Of a DNA stretch of 64,000 bases, positions 52,239 to 61,719 are shown piece by piece. The stretch is from NCBI RefSeq assembly GCF_000507185.2, contig NZ_AYTM02000002.1, positions 3,755,501 through 3,819,500 on the forward strand. The letters run 5' to 3'. The stretch comes from Pseudomonas syringae KCTC 12500 (GTDB lineage: Bacteria; Pseudomonadota; Gammaproteobacteria; Pseudomonadales; Pseudomonadaceae). The translations under genes and the position numbers were made by a program. The notes below the pieces were generated by a model that saw only the letters and a list, made by a program, of their open reading frames with translations, did no database searches and was not told the origin of the DNA. Within the stretch, counting starts at the first letter, position 1, and every line of letters starts with the position of its first letter.

Positions 52239-54773
52239 ATGGAATGGCGCAAAGAAGTTAACAAGGGAGCCATTGCCCAGTGCGCGCTCCCTCACCCCCG
52301 ACGCTGTGCGCTGGGTATCGGTTTCGGATTGACGTTGATGTCTGTACTCAACGCGTCAGCCGCCTCGTCGGGTAGCGACGGGCCAGCCAGATTCAATACG
52401 GCTTTTATCCAGGGAAGCGATCAGCCGGCTGACCTTCAGGAGTTTCTGCGCTCCAATAGCGTGCTGCCCGGTACTTACCGGGTTGATATCTACGTCAATC
52501 GCAAGCTGAGCGGCAGGCGGGACATCCGCTTTTTGAAAAATCCTCTGTCGGGCCTGATCGAGCCCTGCCTGTCGCTCGAGATGCTACAGAGCTTTGGTCT
52601 GGACTTGAGTCGTCTGCCGTCAGGTGAGGTATCTGCCCAGGCCTGTTTCGACCTGCCTGCGCGTGTCGAATTTGCTCGCGTCGACTATCAGCCCGGCGCG
52701 TTGCGACTGACGATCAGTGTGCCGCAAGCGGTGATGTCGCGCGGTACCCGTGGTTATGTGGCTCCGGAGCTTTGGGATCAGGGCGAGACCGCAGGCTTTA
52801 TCAATTACAACTTCAATGGCAGTCGGCGGCGTAACAAGGGCCTGGAAACGGATCAGTACTACGTAGGGCTGCGAAACGGCCTGAACGTCGGCGCCTGGCG
52901 TTTGCGCAACGAGTCCTCTCTGGTGGGCGGCAGTGACAGGCCATGGCGTTATCGCAGTAATCGTACGTTCGCGCAGCGCGACATCACTACCCTGAAAAGC
53001 CAGTTCACGCTGGGCGAGACGTTTACCGATTCGCAGGTCTTCGACAGTGTCCGCTTCAGGGGCGCGGCCCTGGCCTCTGACGATGGCATGCTATCTGACA
53101 GTGAGCGCGCCTATGCCCCGGTCATCCGCGGGATTGCCGAAACCAATGCCACCGTGGAAGTTCGCCAGAACGGTTTTCTGCTCTACAGCGGCAGTGTGTC
53201 GCCCGGGCCTTTCGAGATTGCCGATATCTATCCCAGTGGCTCCAATGGCGACTTGTCGGTGTCTGTCATCGAAGCCGACGGGCGCGTACGAACCTTCACC
53301 CAGGCCTATGCGTCGCTGCCGATCATGGTTCCCGCAGGCTCGTTGCGCTACAGCCTGGCCGGCGGGCAGGTCGACAACAACGACGATCAGCAGGCTTCTC
53401 CGGCGTTTGCCAGCGCAGCTCTGATCTATGGTCTTTCCGAACGGATTACCGGGTTCGCCGGGGCACAACTGGCCGAGGATTATCAGGCCGCGAATATAGG
53501 CACCGGGGTCAACACCGGGCTGGGCGCGGTGTCGATGGACCTCACCCGCTCGGTCAGCAAGGTGGATCGGCAGGCGCGCAGTGGGCAGAGCCTGCGGGTG
53601 CGTTATGCCAATACGCTGGACGTCACCGACACCACGCTGGCAGTGGCCGGTTATCGTTATTCGACCGAGCAATACCGGACCCTGAACCAGCACGTCAGCG
53701 ACAGCGGCGCGCAGCGGCGAGTGTTGTCCTCCGGGCTGGCGCGGGATCGGCTGGAACTCAGTATCACTCAGATAGTGCCCGGCCAGTCGGCGTCGCTGAG
53801 CCTGACGGCGTCCGAGCAGCGCTACTGGAACCTGCCCGGCAAGACCCGGCAACTTTACCTGTCCTATAACGCCGCCTGGCATTCGCTCAATTACAGCCTG
53901 TCCATGGAACGCAACGAGGATTTCGGTCGAAGCGGTGACCCGAGCACCGACAATCGTATTGCTCTGAGCGTGACCCTGCCGCTCGGACCCAGCCCCGGCT
54001 CGTCGCGATTGTCTTTCAACGCGGTACGCGACAGCCGTGGCGAGTACAACGCGCAGGCCGGCCTCAATGGCCAGGTGCTGGGCGACCGCGACACGTTCTA
54101 TTCGGTACAGGCTGGACGTGACAGCACCTCCGGCAGTTTCGGTGCCGGCAAGGTCAGCACCAGCACGGCATTCGGCCGTTTCGAGGCCGGTTATAGCCAG
54201 GGCGAGGACTACGATGCATTCAGCCTGTCCGCCGCGGGTTCGCTGGTGGCGCATGCCGGAGGCGTGAACCTTGGGCAGGCCTTGGGAGAAACCTTTGCGC
54301 TGGTTCAGGTGCCGGATGTCGGTGGCGCCCGCTTGAAATCGTTCAGTAACGTCGAGACCGCCGGCAACGGCTATGCGGTTCTGCCTTATGCGCAGGCCTA
54401 CCGCACCAACTGGGTCAGCCTGGATACCCGGCAGCTGGGCGCTGATGTCGATCTGGAGAATGCCATCACCCAGATCGTGCCGCGCAGGGGCGCGATACCG
54501 GTGGTGCGCTTCAAGGCCAATGTGGGCCGCCGGGTCCAGTTCGAACTGGTCCGCACCGATGGCAGCAAGGTGCCGCTGGGCGCCAGTGTCGAAGATGAGC
54601 AGGGCAGGGCGCTGGCAGTGGTCGATCCAGGCAGCCAGGCGCTGGTGCTCAGCGAGCAGGATGCCGGCAGCCTGTGGGTGCGCTGGTCCGATCAGCGCTG
54701 TCAGGCAACATTCTCGCTACCGCCCAGAGACCCGTCGCGAGCCTACGAGCGGATCAGGGTGGTATGCCGATGA
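52239..54773 (+). CDS. Fimbrial outer-membrane usher
   Basis: The protein has 844 residues from the ATG at 52239 (starts further upstream have poor leaders). A signal region is followed by the N-terminal chaperone-binding domain (FNTAFIQGSDQPADLQEFLRS, PGTYRVDIYVNRKL), the 24-strand barrel with plug (YAPVIRGIAETNATVEVRQNGFLLYSGSVSPGPFEI) and two C-terminal domains ending QCQATFSLPPRDPSRAYERI. The usual usher landmark DLVVSVIEADG is present as DLSVSVIEADG. The second chaperone gene starts inside its 3' end. Confidence 0.93.
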   Translation: MEWRKEVNKGAIAQCALPHPRRCALGIGFGLTLMSVLNASAASSGSDGPARFNTAFIQGSDQPADLQEFLRSNSVLPGTYRVDIYVNRKLSGRRDIRFLKNPLSGLIEPCLSLEMLQSFGLDLSRLPSGEVSAQACFDLPARVEFARVDYQPGALRLTISVPQAVMSRGTRGYVAPELWDQGETAGFINYNFNGSRRRNKGLETDQYYVGLRNGLNVGAWRLRNESSLVGGSDRPWRYRSNRTFAQRDITTLKSQFTLGETFTDSQVFDSVRFRGAALASDDGMLSDSERAYAPVIRGIAETNATVEVRQNGFLLYSGSVSPGPFEIADIYPSGSNGDLSVSVIEADGRVRTFTQAYASLPIMVPAGSLRYSLAGGQVDNNDDQQASPAFASAALIYGLSERITGFAGAQLAEDYQAANIGTGVNTGLGAVSMDLTRSVSKVDRQARSGQSLRVRYANTLDVTDTTLAVAGYRYSTEQYRTLNQHVSDSGAQRRVLSSGLARDRLELSITQIVPGQSASLSLTASEQRYWNLPGKTRQLYLSYNAAWHSLNYSLSMERNEDFGRSGDPSTDNRIALSVTLPLGPSPGSSRLSFNAVRDSRGEYNAQAGLNGQVLGDRDTFYSVQAGRDSTSGSFGAGKVSTSTAFGRFEAGYSQGEDYDAFSLSAAGSLVAHAGGVNLGQALGETFALVQVPDVGGARLKSFSNVETAGNGYAVLPYAQAYRTNWVSLDTRQLGADVDLENAITQIVPRRGAIPVVRFKANVGRRVQFELVRTDGSKVPLGASVEDEQGRALAVVDPGSQALVLSEQDAGSLWVRWSDQRCQATFSLPPRDPSRAYERIRVVCR

Positions 54774-55562
54774 GCATCTTCGCTGGCGCATGCAAGGCGC
54801 TGTTGACGGCTGTGCTGTTGACGAGCGGCCTGGCGGCGCAGGGTGCTGTTTCGCTGAGTGGAACGCGGCTGATTTTCGACGGGCAGTATCGCGAAGTCAC
54901 GCTCGAGGTGCGCAATCGCGGCAAGTCCGAGGCACTTGTACAGGCCTGGCTCAGCGACGCCGCGGACGATGCCGACACCCCGGGTGAGCTTCGCAAGGCG
55001 CTGCCATTCGTGGTCACGCCACCGCTTTCACGCCTGCCGGTAGGCGGCAGGCGGCAGGCAGGCCTTGCGCGTGCTGTATCAGGGCATAGGCATGCCGCAG
55101 AAATACGAGTCGCTGCTGCATCTTTACGTGCTTGAGATACCCCGACGCCAGGACGGTGCGGGGCAGTTGAACATCGCCGTGCGCCAACGCATCAACGTGT
55201 TCTACCGGCCCCCCGGCCTTGACGGTGATCCGGCCGACACCCCCGCGCGGCTGCTGTGGACACTGACTCATGACCCGTCGCACGCCTTGGTGCTGACGGT
55301 CAGTAACCCGACGCCCTACCACGCCGCTCTGCAAGCGCTGCATATCGACGGGGTGCAGCTCGGCGATCATCTGCTGTTGGCGCCGGGCGCCCAGATTTCG
55401 ATGGTTGTACCGGCGAGTGTCGAGCCCTCTGCCACGCATCGTTTTTCATACCAGGCGCTGACCGACTACGGCGGCCGACGGACTCATTGCGCACAGCTCA
55501 CCGGGCAGACGGCCACTACCGCCAGACTGCCGAAAAACAATTCCATTCAGGACGAATGCTGA
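54764..55562 (+). pseudogene. Fimbrial periplasmic chaperone 2, frameshifted by 7-bp duplication
   Basis: The reading frame opens at ATG 54764 or 54770, inside the usher 3' end. It has a signal peptide (LLTAVLLTSGLAAQG) and LSGTRLIFDGQYREVTLEVR, then stops making sense after RLPVGG near 55045. The homologous protein continues in another frame as LRVLYQGIGMPQKYESLLHL through QRINVFYRP to QDEC at 55562. At the junction GGCGGCA occurs twice in tandem (55043-55056) with a partial third copy. Removing one 7-bp unit restores GGRQALRVLYQG, the expected chaperone sequence. It could be a recent null allele or a slipped-strand switch. Confidence 0.88.
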
Positions 55563-55563
55563 T

Positions 55564-56562
55564 ATGAAACATCTCTCTGCCAGAGGCTGGCTGCGATCCC
55601 TTGCCGTGTTGCTGTTAATGCAGCCGGCTTCCACCTTCGCAGTGGTTTGTACCACTCAACGGACGGGCGAAACCGAAATTCACGATGATCTGAGCAGTAC
55701 GGTGGCAATCCCGGAGTCGATGCCTGACGGGGAAGTGGTATGGCGTTCCGAACCTCTGACTGTTCAGGTCGAGTGCGCCAGAGAGGGCTGGCAGTCCGAA
55801 GCGGAGGAAGTTTTTATCTACCTGAATCCGGACAATCGTTCGATCGGTCAGGGGATTCGTGCCGGAATGACGTTGCAGGGCATCGATCACCTGCAAGGCA
55901 GTGGTCGGGTCGGTACCGGTAGCTACGTGCCGGTGTGTCGCGAGGGTGAGAGCACGCTCGAAAACTGCCCGAAAGTGCGCTTTAGCCTGGCGTTTTCGGT
56001 ATTTATCCAGAAGTTCGGCGCTACACCGTCCTCCGGCGTGGCCAGTGATTTGCTCGATTACCGGTTTTTTCAGCTGGGCGGCGCGACAGACCCGAGTCTG
56101 CTGTCAGGGCGCAGCCTCAGTTATGTAATCAATAACCTGCGGGGACTGAGGTTCGTGGCCTGCGATGCCGATCTGCAAGTGCTCCCGGAAACCGTGGAAT
56201 TTGGCGACGTTGCGATACACCAGGTGGCCATTGGCAAAGTGACTGCCACCCAGACATTCTCCCTGCTGACCAGCCGCAGCTGTGATTCGCCGTTCAGCAT
56301 CGATGCACGTTTCAGGCCGGTGACAGGCAATCTGTCTGGCGAGCTGCTGATCCCCGTCGGTAATGATTCATTGGGGATACGCATTACCAGTGCAGTCAAC
56401 GGTCAGCCGCTACGTTACAACGAGCCATTCCATCTGGCGGAATTGCTCGGCGAAACCAACACGGCCAGGGCGGACTTCAATGCCGAACTGCTGTGGAATA
56501 CCAGCACGCCACGGCCCGGACCGTTTAATGCCGAGGTGATGGTCGATCTGTTCTACAAATGA
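55564..56562 (+). CDS. Fimbrial tip protein / adhesin
   Basis: This 332-residue secreted protein has signal peptide LAVLLLMQPASTFA-VV. The N-terminal domain (VCTTQRTGETEI, with several Cys) is probably the receptor-binding part. The C-terminal 150 residues are pilin-like (EFGDVAIHQVAIGKVTATQT, RSCDSPFSIDARF), ending FNAEVMVDLFYK. It begins 1 nt after the frameshifted chaperone stop codon. No close functional homologue is recognised, and the ligand cannot be inferred. Confidence 0.82.
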   Translation: MKHLSARGWLRSLAVLLLMQPASTFAVVCTTQRTGETEIHDDLSSTVAIPESMPDGEVVWRSEPLTVQVECAREGWQSEAEEVFIYLNPDNRSIGQGIRAGMTLQGIDHLQGSGRVGTGSYVPVCREGESTLENCPKVRFSLAFSVFIQKFGATPSSGVASDLLDYRFFQLGGATDPSLLSGRSLSYVINNLRGLRFVACDADLQVLPETVEFGDVAIHQVAIGKVTATQTFSLLTSRSCDSPFSIDARFRPVTGNLSGELLIPVGNDSLGIRITSAVNGQPLRYNEPFHLAELLGETNTARADFNAELLWNTSTPRPGPFNAEVMVDLFYK

Positions 56563-56655
56563 CGGCGACAGGAGGCTCGGGCGGTTGTGCGGCGATTGAT
56601 GTATGCTGCGCGGCCGCGGGCATCTGCCCGGCCAATTCGACTTTCTGGTGACACC

Positions 56656-56880
56656 ATGACCACGCCTGAACAACCTCCTGTTCAAGACGCCGCAGCCGAC
56701 TCCGTCGCAGACACTGAAAACAAGGCTGTCATTGCGCCTTTCAGCTTTCCGTTCAAGCCTTCGGAGTTTGCCCAGGCCAAAAAGGAGCCGGCGTGGCATC
56801 AGAAAAACAACAAGCACGGCCACCACAAGACCCCGGGCGTCGCGCCGGCTGGCACCCGCAGGTCGATGGGCAAGCGCTGA
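56656..56880 (+). CDS. Small hypothetical protein
   Basis: This 74-residue soluble protein begins MTTPEQPPVQDAAADSVADT. The first half is acidic and Pro/Ala-rich, and the tail is strongly basic with a His/Lys run (WHQKNNKHGHHK) and ends TRRSMGKR. The basic tail could bind nucleic acid, but nothing specific is recognised. TGGTGA lies just upstream. It stands between the fimbrial cluster and a convergent cysteine-cluster gene. Confidence 0.65.
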   Translation: MTTPEQPPVQDAAADSVADTENKAVIAPFSFPFKPSEFAQAKKEPAWHQKNNKHGHHKTPGVAPAGTRRSMGKR

Positions 56881-56898
56881 TCGCCTGAATGATCCTGC

Positions 56899-57654
56899 TC
56901 AGGCCGCCTGCAAGGGGATGAACAGGTAGGAAACCGGCTGCCGGTCAGTCACCTCGGCACCTTCCTGTTGCAGGGTGTCCAGAACGTGCTGGCCGGCGAC
57001 GTGAAACGCCCACTTCGAACCTTGGGTCCGCTCATCCTGCGCAGGATTTGCGACCTCTTCGATGGCAGCGGCAAACGCGCCCATGTCAGGCAGGTAAGCG
57101 ACGAAACCATTGCCCTTGAGGGCGGTGGTACGAATGCCGAGCTTCTGGCAAATCAGCTGTTTGGTCTCTATCTCATCCCGGTCGGCCTGACGCGACTGTT
57201 CGATCAGGTCTATCAGTTGCGTATCAACCAGCCTGTCGTTGACGATAAGGTCAGGACCCTGCTCCCAGGACTCCGGCGGGCAGCCTTTGTTCTCCGGGCG
57301 TAACGGGATGTGCGGGTTGATCTCCATCGGATAGATTCGGCACACCAGTGGCCGGCGCTCGTAGATGCGACACAGGTTCTTCTCGTCAAGATTCCGGCAG
57401 CGCCCCACGTTGTAGGCCGCGAAGGTGATCGCCACAAAGGCTGTGGTGCTGCCAGTGCTGACCTCGGCTGAGCGACGGCTGGCATGGGTCAGCTGCGTCT
57501 CGGAAACCCCGTAGCCATTGCTCAGAAATGCCTCGGTCAGCACGATGACGTTGCCGCCATCGGCCGCCCACTGCGCGGCTTCGTCGAGCGTCAGCGGTAC
57601 GTGATGGTCGGTGCAGCAGCCGCCACACCCTACGCAGGAAAACTTGGTGTCCAT
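56899..57654 (-). CDS. YkgJ family cysteine-cluster protein
   Basis: This 251-residue protein begins MDTKFSCVGCGGCCTDHHVP; the CxxCxxCC motif at residues 7-14, with later C..C...C..Y (GRCRNLDEKNLCRIYERRP, LVCRIYP), defines the Zn/Fe-binding YkgJ family. Its function is unknown, and metal binding is inferred from the motif. It is transcribed alone toward the small basic-tail gene. Confidence 0.9.
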   Translation of the reverse strand: MDTKFSCVGCGGCCTDHHVPLTLDEAAQWAADGGNVIVLTEAFLSNGYGVSETQLTHASRRSAEVSTGSTTAFVAITFAAYNVGRCRNLDEKNLCRIYERRPLVCRIYPMEINPHIPLRPENKGCPPESWEQGPDLIVNDRLVDTQLIDLIEQSRQADRDEIETKQLICQKLGIRTTALKGNGFVAYLPDMGAFAAAIEEVANPAQDERTQGSKWAFHVAGQHVLDTLQQEGAEVTDRQPVSYLFIPLQAA

Positions 57655-57771
57655 TATCTCGATGACCCGTCCAACAGGTAGGCGGCAAGCGACAACAATT
57701 GGTCACTCACTCGCTTGGTGTCTCTCGGGAAGCAAGTTGCGCGCCAGACGTTGGCGGGGTCGGTCGCGGGT

Positions 57772-58266
57772 TCAGGCTGCAGGGATGTCGAAACGCTTGA
57801 GATAGACCATTGCGGATTTTTCATAAAGCCGCCGTGCCGCCAGGTTGTTTTCCATGACGTGAAGGTCGACCGATGCTTCATTACGCGTACGCAGATGGGT
57901 GAACAAATGATTGAGCAGGGCGTGGCCGATCCCGCTGTGTCGCACATCAGGGTGCACCACCAGGTCCCTGATGAATGCGCTGGTCCAGCACACGATCACA
58001 CCGACTACCGTTTCGTTACGCATGGCCAGAAAGCACAACGACGGATCGCATTCGGGATCGTGTTCGAATGCAGCCAGCCAGTCTGGATAATCCGCTACGC
58101 AGCCTGCCGCGCTGCCATACCCCAGGGTCAGCAGGCGGTGAACCTCTGCGGCTCGCTCAAGCGTAAGGGGATGTGGCTGGATGCCAGGCGGCCAGGCCGG
58201 GATGTGCACTGGCACTGCAAGATCCCGACGCATCAGCCAGTAATGCGCGGCGGATGCATCGGTCAT
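57772..58266 (-). CDS. GNAT family N-acetyltransferase
   Basis: The protein has 164 residues from the ATG at 58264-58266. The acetyl-CoA-binding motif A is IRDLVVHPDVRHSGIGHALLNHLF (loop RHSGIG), and the C-terminal part (LHVMENNLAARRLYEKSAMVY) is typical of RimI/GNAT enzymes. The substrate is unknown. It lies 32 nt downstream of cheV on the same strand and may be cotranscribed. Confidence 0.9.
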   Translation of the reverse strand: MTDASAAHYWLMRRDLAVPVHIPAWPPGIQPHPLTLERAAEVHRLLTLGYGSAAGCVADYPDWLAAFEHDPECDPSLCFLAMRNETVVGVIVCWTSAFIRDLVVHPDVRHSGIGHALLNHLFTHLRTRNEASVDLHVMENNLAARRLYEKSAMVYLKRFDIPAA

Positions 58267-58298
58267 GTTCGGACGTTGTGTCGCTGTGCGCTCAGGGA

Positions 58299-59195
58299 TC
58301 AGAGCCCTTGGGCGACCACCGTACGTGCGGCCTCGATCAGGCATTTGGTCAACTCGGGTGACGAGAACTTGGTCAGCACGGCATTGGCCCCGGCGATCTG
58401 CGACTTCTCGCTGTTCATCGCGCTGTCGAGCGAGGTGTGCAGCAGGATGTACAGGTCACTGAAGTCCGGGGTATCCCGAAGTGTGCGGGTCAGGGCGTAG
58501 CCGTCCATCTCTGACATCTCGATATCGGACACCACCACGTTGATCTGCCGCGCAGTACCCTGCAGATCGAGCAGAACATCGATGGCCTCTTTGGCACTGC
58601 GCGCCGTGTGGCATTCGAGACCGAGATTGCGCAAGGTGATGATCGATTGCTGCAGCGCAACCTGACTGTCATCGACGACCAGAATCCGCGCCTTGCTCAG
58701 CAGTTCCGCATCCTCTTTGGCCAGCTCTGTGGACTGCACGACGATCTGCGCAGGGGCGATACCGTGGATAACTTTCTCGATGTCCAGTACCTGCACCAGC
58801 ACGCCATCGACCTGGGTGACCCCGGTGATGAACGACTTGCTGCTCGACCCGTAGGGTGGCGGACGGATATCGGTGGTCAGGCAATGCACAATCTTGCTCA
58901 CGGCCTGAACGTGCAGGCCCTGTTTCGAGCGGCTGACATCCGTGACGATCAGGCAGCCACCGTCGGGATCGGCCAGCGGCCGCTCGCCGATCGCACGACT
59001 CAGATCGATAACCGACAGCGACGAACCACGTAACGTCGCGATGCCTTTGACGTGTGGGTGCGATTCGGGAAGATGGGTCAGAGGCGGGCAGGGAATGATC
59101 TCGCTGACCTTGAGCAGGTTGATCGCCATCAGCTTGCCGCTGCGCAACGTGAAGAGGAGCAGCGAAAGTGAATCTGCTCGGACGTTCTTGGACAT
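58299..59195 (-). CDS. cheV: Chemotaxis coupling protein CheV
   Basis: This 298-residue protein (start ATG at 59193-59195) has an N-terminal CheW-like domain (about 10-150; LLLFTLRSGKLMAINLLKVS, ATLRGSSLSVIDLSRAIG) fused to a receiver (about 168-295) with Asp224 in VVVSDIEMSEMDGYAL. CheV couples chemoreceptors to CheA and is adjusted by phosphorylation. It is a solitary copy away from the main che operon, as often in pseudomonads. Confidence 0.94.
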   Translation of the reverse strand: MSKNVRADSLSLLLFTLRSGKLMAINLLKVSEIIPCPPLTHLPESHPHVKGIATLRGSSLSVIDLSRAIGERPLADPDGGCLIVTDVSRSKQGLHVQAVSKIVHCLTTDIRPPPYGSSSKSFITGVTQVDGVLVQVLDIEKVIHGIAPAQIVVQSTELAKEDAELLSKARILVVDDSQVALQQSIITLRNLGLECHTARSAKEAIDVLLDLQGTARQINVVVSDIEMSEMDGYALTRTLRDTPDFSDLYILLHTSLDSAMNSEKSQIAGANAVLTKFSSPELTKCLIEAARTVVAQGL

Positions 59196-59501
59196 ATGAA
59201 CCTTCTGGCTGTAGGTGTTTCGTCGCCTGGTAGCGGCAAACAACTTTCTATGACAGGTTATCGACCTGAGGCGCGCTGGCTTGAGGATTTTTAACCGACA
59301 GCCGAGCGTACCGTTCGCTTGCCATTGGAAGTCGTTGCACTGCACCGTGGCGCGCCCGACAAGCGGACTGCCCACGTGCCGATGGTGGCAGTCTGGCTTC
59401 GGTTGCGTCAAACCTGGGGAGGGCTGCAGATTGTCGCGCTCTGTATTCCGACAACCTGCGTAGCGGGTTCCCACGCCATAGTGCTTTGCCAGAAAGGCGC
59501 C

Positions 59502-59576
59502 CTGCGACAAAATACCGCAGCTATATATAGAAGAAGAGCTGCGACAAACTGACGCACCCTTCTATATATAGAAGGG
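59502..59576. repeat. Tandem imperfect repeat with 20-bp palindrome
   Basis: Two units, 59502-59533 and 59539-59574, each read CTGCGACAAA, then a CGCA box, then CTATATATAGAAG. The second ends inside a perfect 20-bp palindrome, CCCTTCTATA/TATAGAAGGG (59557-59576). It lies in the 607-nt gap between cheV and dsbB (59196-59802), whose remainder shows the cheV leader and no gene I can support. Its role is unknown. Confidence 0.65.
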
Positions 59577-59802
59577 CTTTGCATCCGGCCCCTGCAAAAA
59601 ACGTCCTGGCGGTCGTGGATCTGCTGCCATGCAGACCACCTGGCCGGCAAATGCGTCCGTATGGCTGGCCAATGCTTGAGTTGCCGAATCAGACAGATGA
59701 TCATCGCGCACGCCTCGGCCCAGTCAGGCCGTCCCCACCGTTGAGGCTGCGCACCCTGCACGGCGCAGGCCAACCCTTTCATCAGTTCAGTAAGGTATGT
59801 GA

Positions 59803-60312
59803 ATGAGCGACAACACGTTGTACCTGAGACGCGAAAAGCGCTTTCTGGTTTTGCTGGGCATTATCTGCCTGGCCCTGATCGGCGGCGCCCTGTACATGCA
59901 GATCGCCCTGGGCGAAGCGCCGTGCCCGCTGTGCATCCTGCAGCGTTACGCACTGTTGTTCATCGCCATTTTTGCGTTCATCGGCGCCGCCATGCCCGGA
60001 CGCCGCAGCGTTACGGTGTTTGAAACCCTGGTCACCCTCAGCGCCCTTGGCGGCATTGCTGCTGCCGGCCGGCACGTCTGGATCCTCGCCCATCCGTCCG
60101 ACAGCTGCGGCATCGATGTGCTGCAGCCGATTGTCGACGGCCTGCCATTGGCTACACTGTTCCCTACCGGGTTTCAGGTCAGCGGTTTCTGCACGACGCC
60201 ATATCCGCCGGTTCTCGGATTGTCACTCGCGCAATGGGCGCTGACAGCGTTTGTCCTGACTGCAGTTCTGGTACCGGCGTGCATCATCCGTAACCGCCGC
60301 AACCCTTACTAA
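59803..60312 (+). CDS. dsbB: Disulfide bond formation protein DsbB
   Basis: This 169-residue inner-membrane quinone reductase reoxidises DsbA. It has four helices. The first periplasmic pair is Cys41-Cys44 (APCPLCILQRY) and the second pair is Cys102 and Cys130 (SDSCGID, SGFCTTP), all intact. It is monocistronic, with a terminator 23 nt after the stop codon. Fimbrial subunits encoded nearby need DsbA/B-made disulfides, but the genes are not linked in one operon. Confidence 0.95.
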   Translation: MSDNTLYLRREKRFLVLLGIICLALIGGALYMQIALGEAPCPLCILQRYALLFIAIFAFIGAAMPGRRSVTVFETLVTLSALGGIAAAGRHVWILAHPSDSCGIDVLQPIVDGLPLATLFPTGFQVSGFCTTPYPPVLGLSLAQWALTAFVLTAVLVPACIIRNRRNPY

Positions 60313-60334
60313 CTACAGGGGCTTTCGCAAAAAT

Positions 60335-60358
60335 GCCCCGTGAATGCGGGGCTTTTTT
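60335..60358 (+). terminator. Rho-independent terminator of dsbB
   Basis: GCCCCG-TGAATG-CGGGGC followed by six T. Confidence 0.85.
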
Positions 60359-60774
60359 CGCGTGTAATGATGCGTTTGAAGAGCGATTGTTACGCATATA
60401 GAGAATAACTGTTACAAAATTAGGCATAGTCATTAAAAATTTACGTATCTACAATCCCCGTCAGTTGTCGTTCAGCTTGGCCGAACGATCAGCATTTTGA
60501 GGCTTGGAGCGTCCCCTGTGCACTCTGAACAGGCAGCGCAACGCTTGCCTCTGAGGGCGTATAATGGCCGCGTCGAAAGCGTCTGCCCGAAGTTTTGGGC
60601 AGTTCCAGCAACTCAAAAAACAAGAATCCATAGCTAAACCCGGACTTGTCGATACGCCGCTGTGCGTACTGGCGGCCCTTGTTCAATTCAAAAAAATTAG
60701 CCGGCACTGGCAGGGCGAAGTGTTGGCGGTCGAAACCCAACTGCACCGCGCAAGCTGCTTTTAGAGGTCGTGAA
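60359..60774 (+). promoter_or_regulatory. Upstream region of cyoABC
   Basis: This stretch of about 416 nt has no supported gene. A perfect TATAAT lies at 60560-60565 without a convincing -35. A hairpin CTGCCC/GGGCAG (60583-60602) and an AACAAGAA motif (60619-60626) lie in the probable leader. The first 100 nt are AT-rich. No Anr box (TTGAT-N4-ATCAA) is seen. Confidence 0.4.
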
Positions 60775-61716
60775 ATGAGTAAAAAAAGGTACCCCAGGTT
60801 TTTTGGCTTCTTGGCCCTTTTCTGTATGCTTTTGCTCAGTGGATGCGATGGCGTACCTCTGCTCGATCCAAAAGGGCAGGTGGGTATCGAGCAGCGGAAC
60901 CTGATCATAATCGCAACGCTGCTGATGCTGATTGTCGTGATCCCGGTCATCCTGATGACCCTGATCTTCGCCTGGAAGTATCGCGCATCGAACAAGGCCG
61001 CCAAGTACACGCCGGACTGGTCTCACTCCACCAAGATCGAAATCGCAGTCTGGGGCGTACCCATGTTGCTGCTGGTCTTTCTGGGGTACATCACTTACGT
61101 CTCGACGCACTCGCTGGACCCTTACCGTCCGCTTGATTCGGACGTCAAGCCGGTCACCATCCAGGCGATCTCGGTTGACTGGAAATGGGTATTCGTTTAT
61201 CCGGACTATGGCATCGCTACGGTCAACAAGATCGTGTTCCCGGCCAAGACGCCGATCAATTTCCAGGTCACTTCGGACAGCGTGATGAACTCGTTCTTCA
61301 TCCCGGGTCTGGGTGGTCAGATCTACGCGATGGCGGGCATGCACACCAAGCTGCATTTGATCGCCAACGAGAATCACGAATTCAACGGTATTTCGGCCAA
61401 CTACAGTGGCGCAGGCTTTACCGGCATGAAGTTCAAGGCCATCGCTACCAGCCAGGCTGATTTCGACAGCTGGGTCAGCGAAGTCAAGAGCTCGCCCAAA
61501 AAGCTTGGCACGGCCGAATACGCCGAGTTGATCAAGCCGAGCGAACGCAACCCTGTCGAACTCTTTTCCTCGGTCACCCCGAACCTGTTCCAGATCGTCA
61601 TCGACAAGTATGAAGGTATGAATCCAGGCAAGAAGGTTGTTGCTGGTGAGAAGGAAGTAGCCGGTGAGGCTGGTGCGGAAAAAGGCAAAAATTCAGCTGC
61701 TGGGGCAGAGGAGTAA
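60775..61716 (+). CDS. cyoA: Cytochrome bo3 ubiquinol oxidase subunit II
   Basis: The protein has 313 residues from the ATG at 60775. The lipobox LLLSGC places the lipidated Cys at residue 24. Two membrane helices ([39 protein letters not shown]) precede a periplasmic cupredoxin-like domain that lacks the CuA ligands, as expected for quinol oxidases. The C-terminal tail is long and rich in Lys/Glu/Gly ([19 protein letters not shown]). cyoB follows 3 nt later. Confidence 0.95.
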   Translation: MSKKRYPRFFGFLALFCMLLLSGCDGVPLLDPKGQVGIEQRNLIIIATLLMLIVVIPVILMTLIFAWKYRASNKAAKYTPDWSHSTKIEIAVWGVPMLLLVFLGYITYVSTHSLDPYRPLDSDVKPVTIQAISVDWKWVFVYPDYGIATVNKIVFPAKTPINFQVTSDSVMNSFFIPGLGGQIYAMAGMHTKLHLIANENHEFNGISANYSGAGFTGMKFKAIATSQADFDSWVSEVKSSPKKLGTAEYAELIKPSERNPVELFSSVTPNLFQIVIDKYEGMNPGKKVVAGEKEVAGEAGAEKGKNSAAGAEE

Positions 61717-61719
61717 ACG

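Noticed and set aside
59408..59782. 124-codon frame opposite the cheV-dsbB gap
   Set aside because: It translates through the TATATA repeat, has no ribosome-binding site or domain, and is more likely non-coding.
60489..61010. 173-codon frame opposite the cyoA start region
   Set aside because: It overlaps the 5' end of cyoA and its leader and has no recognisable motif.
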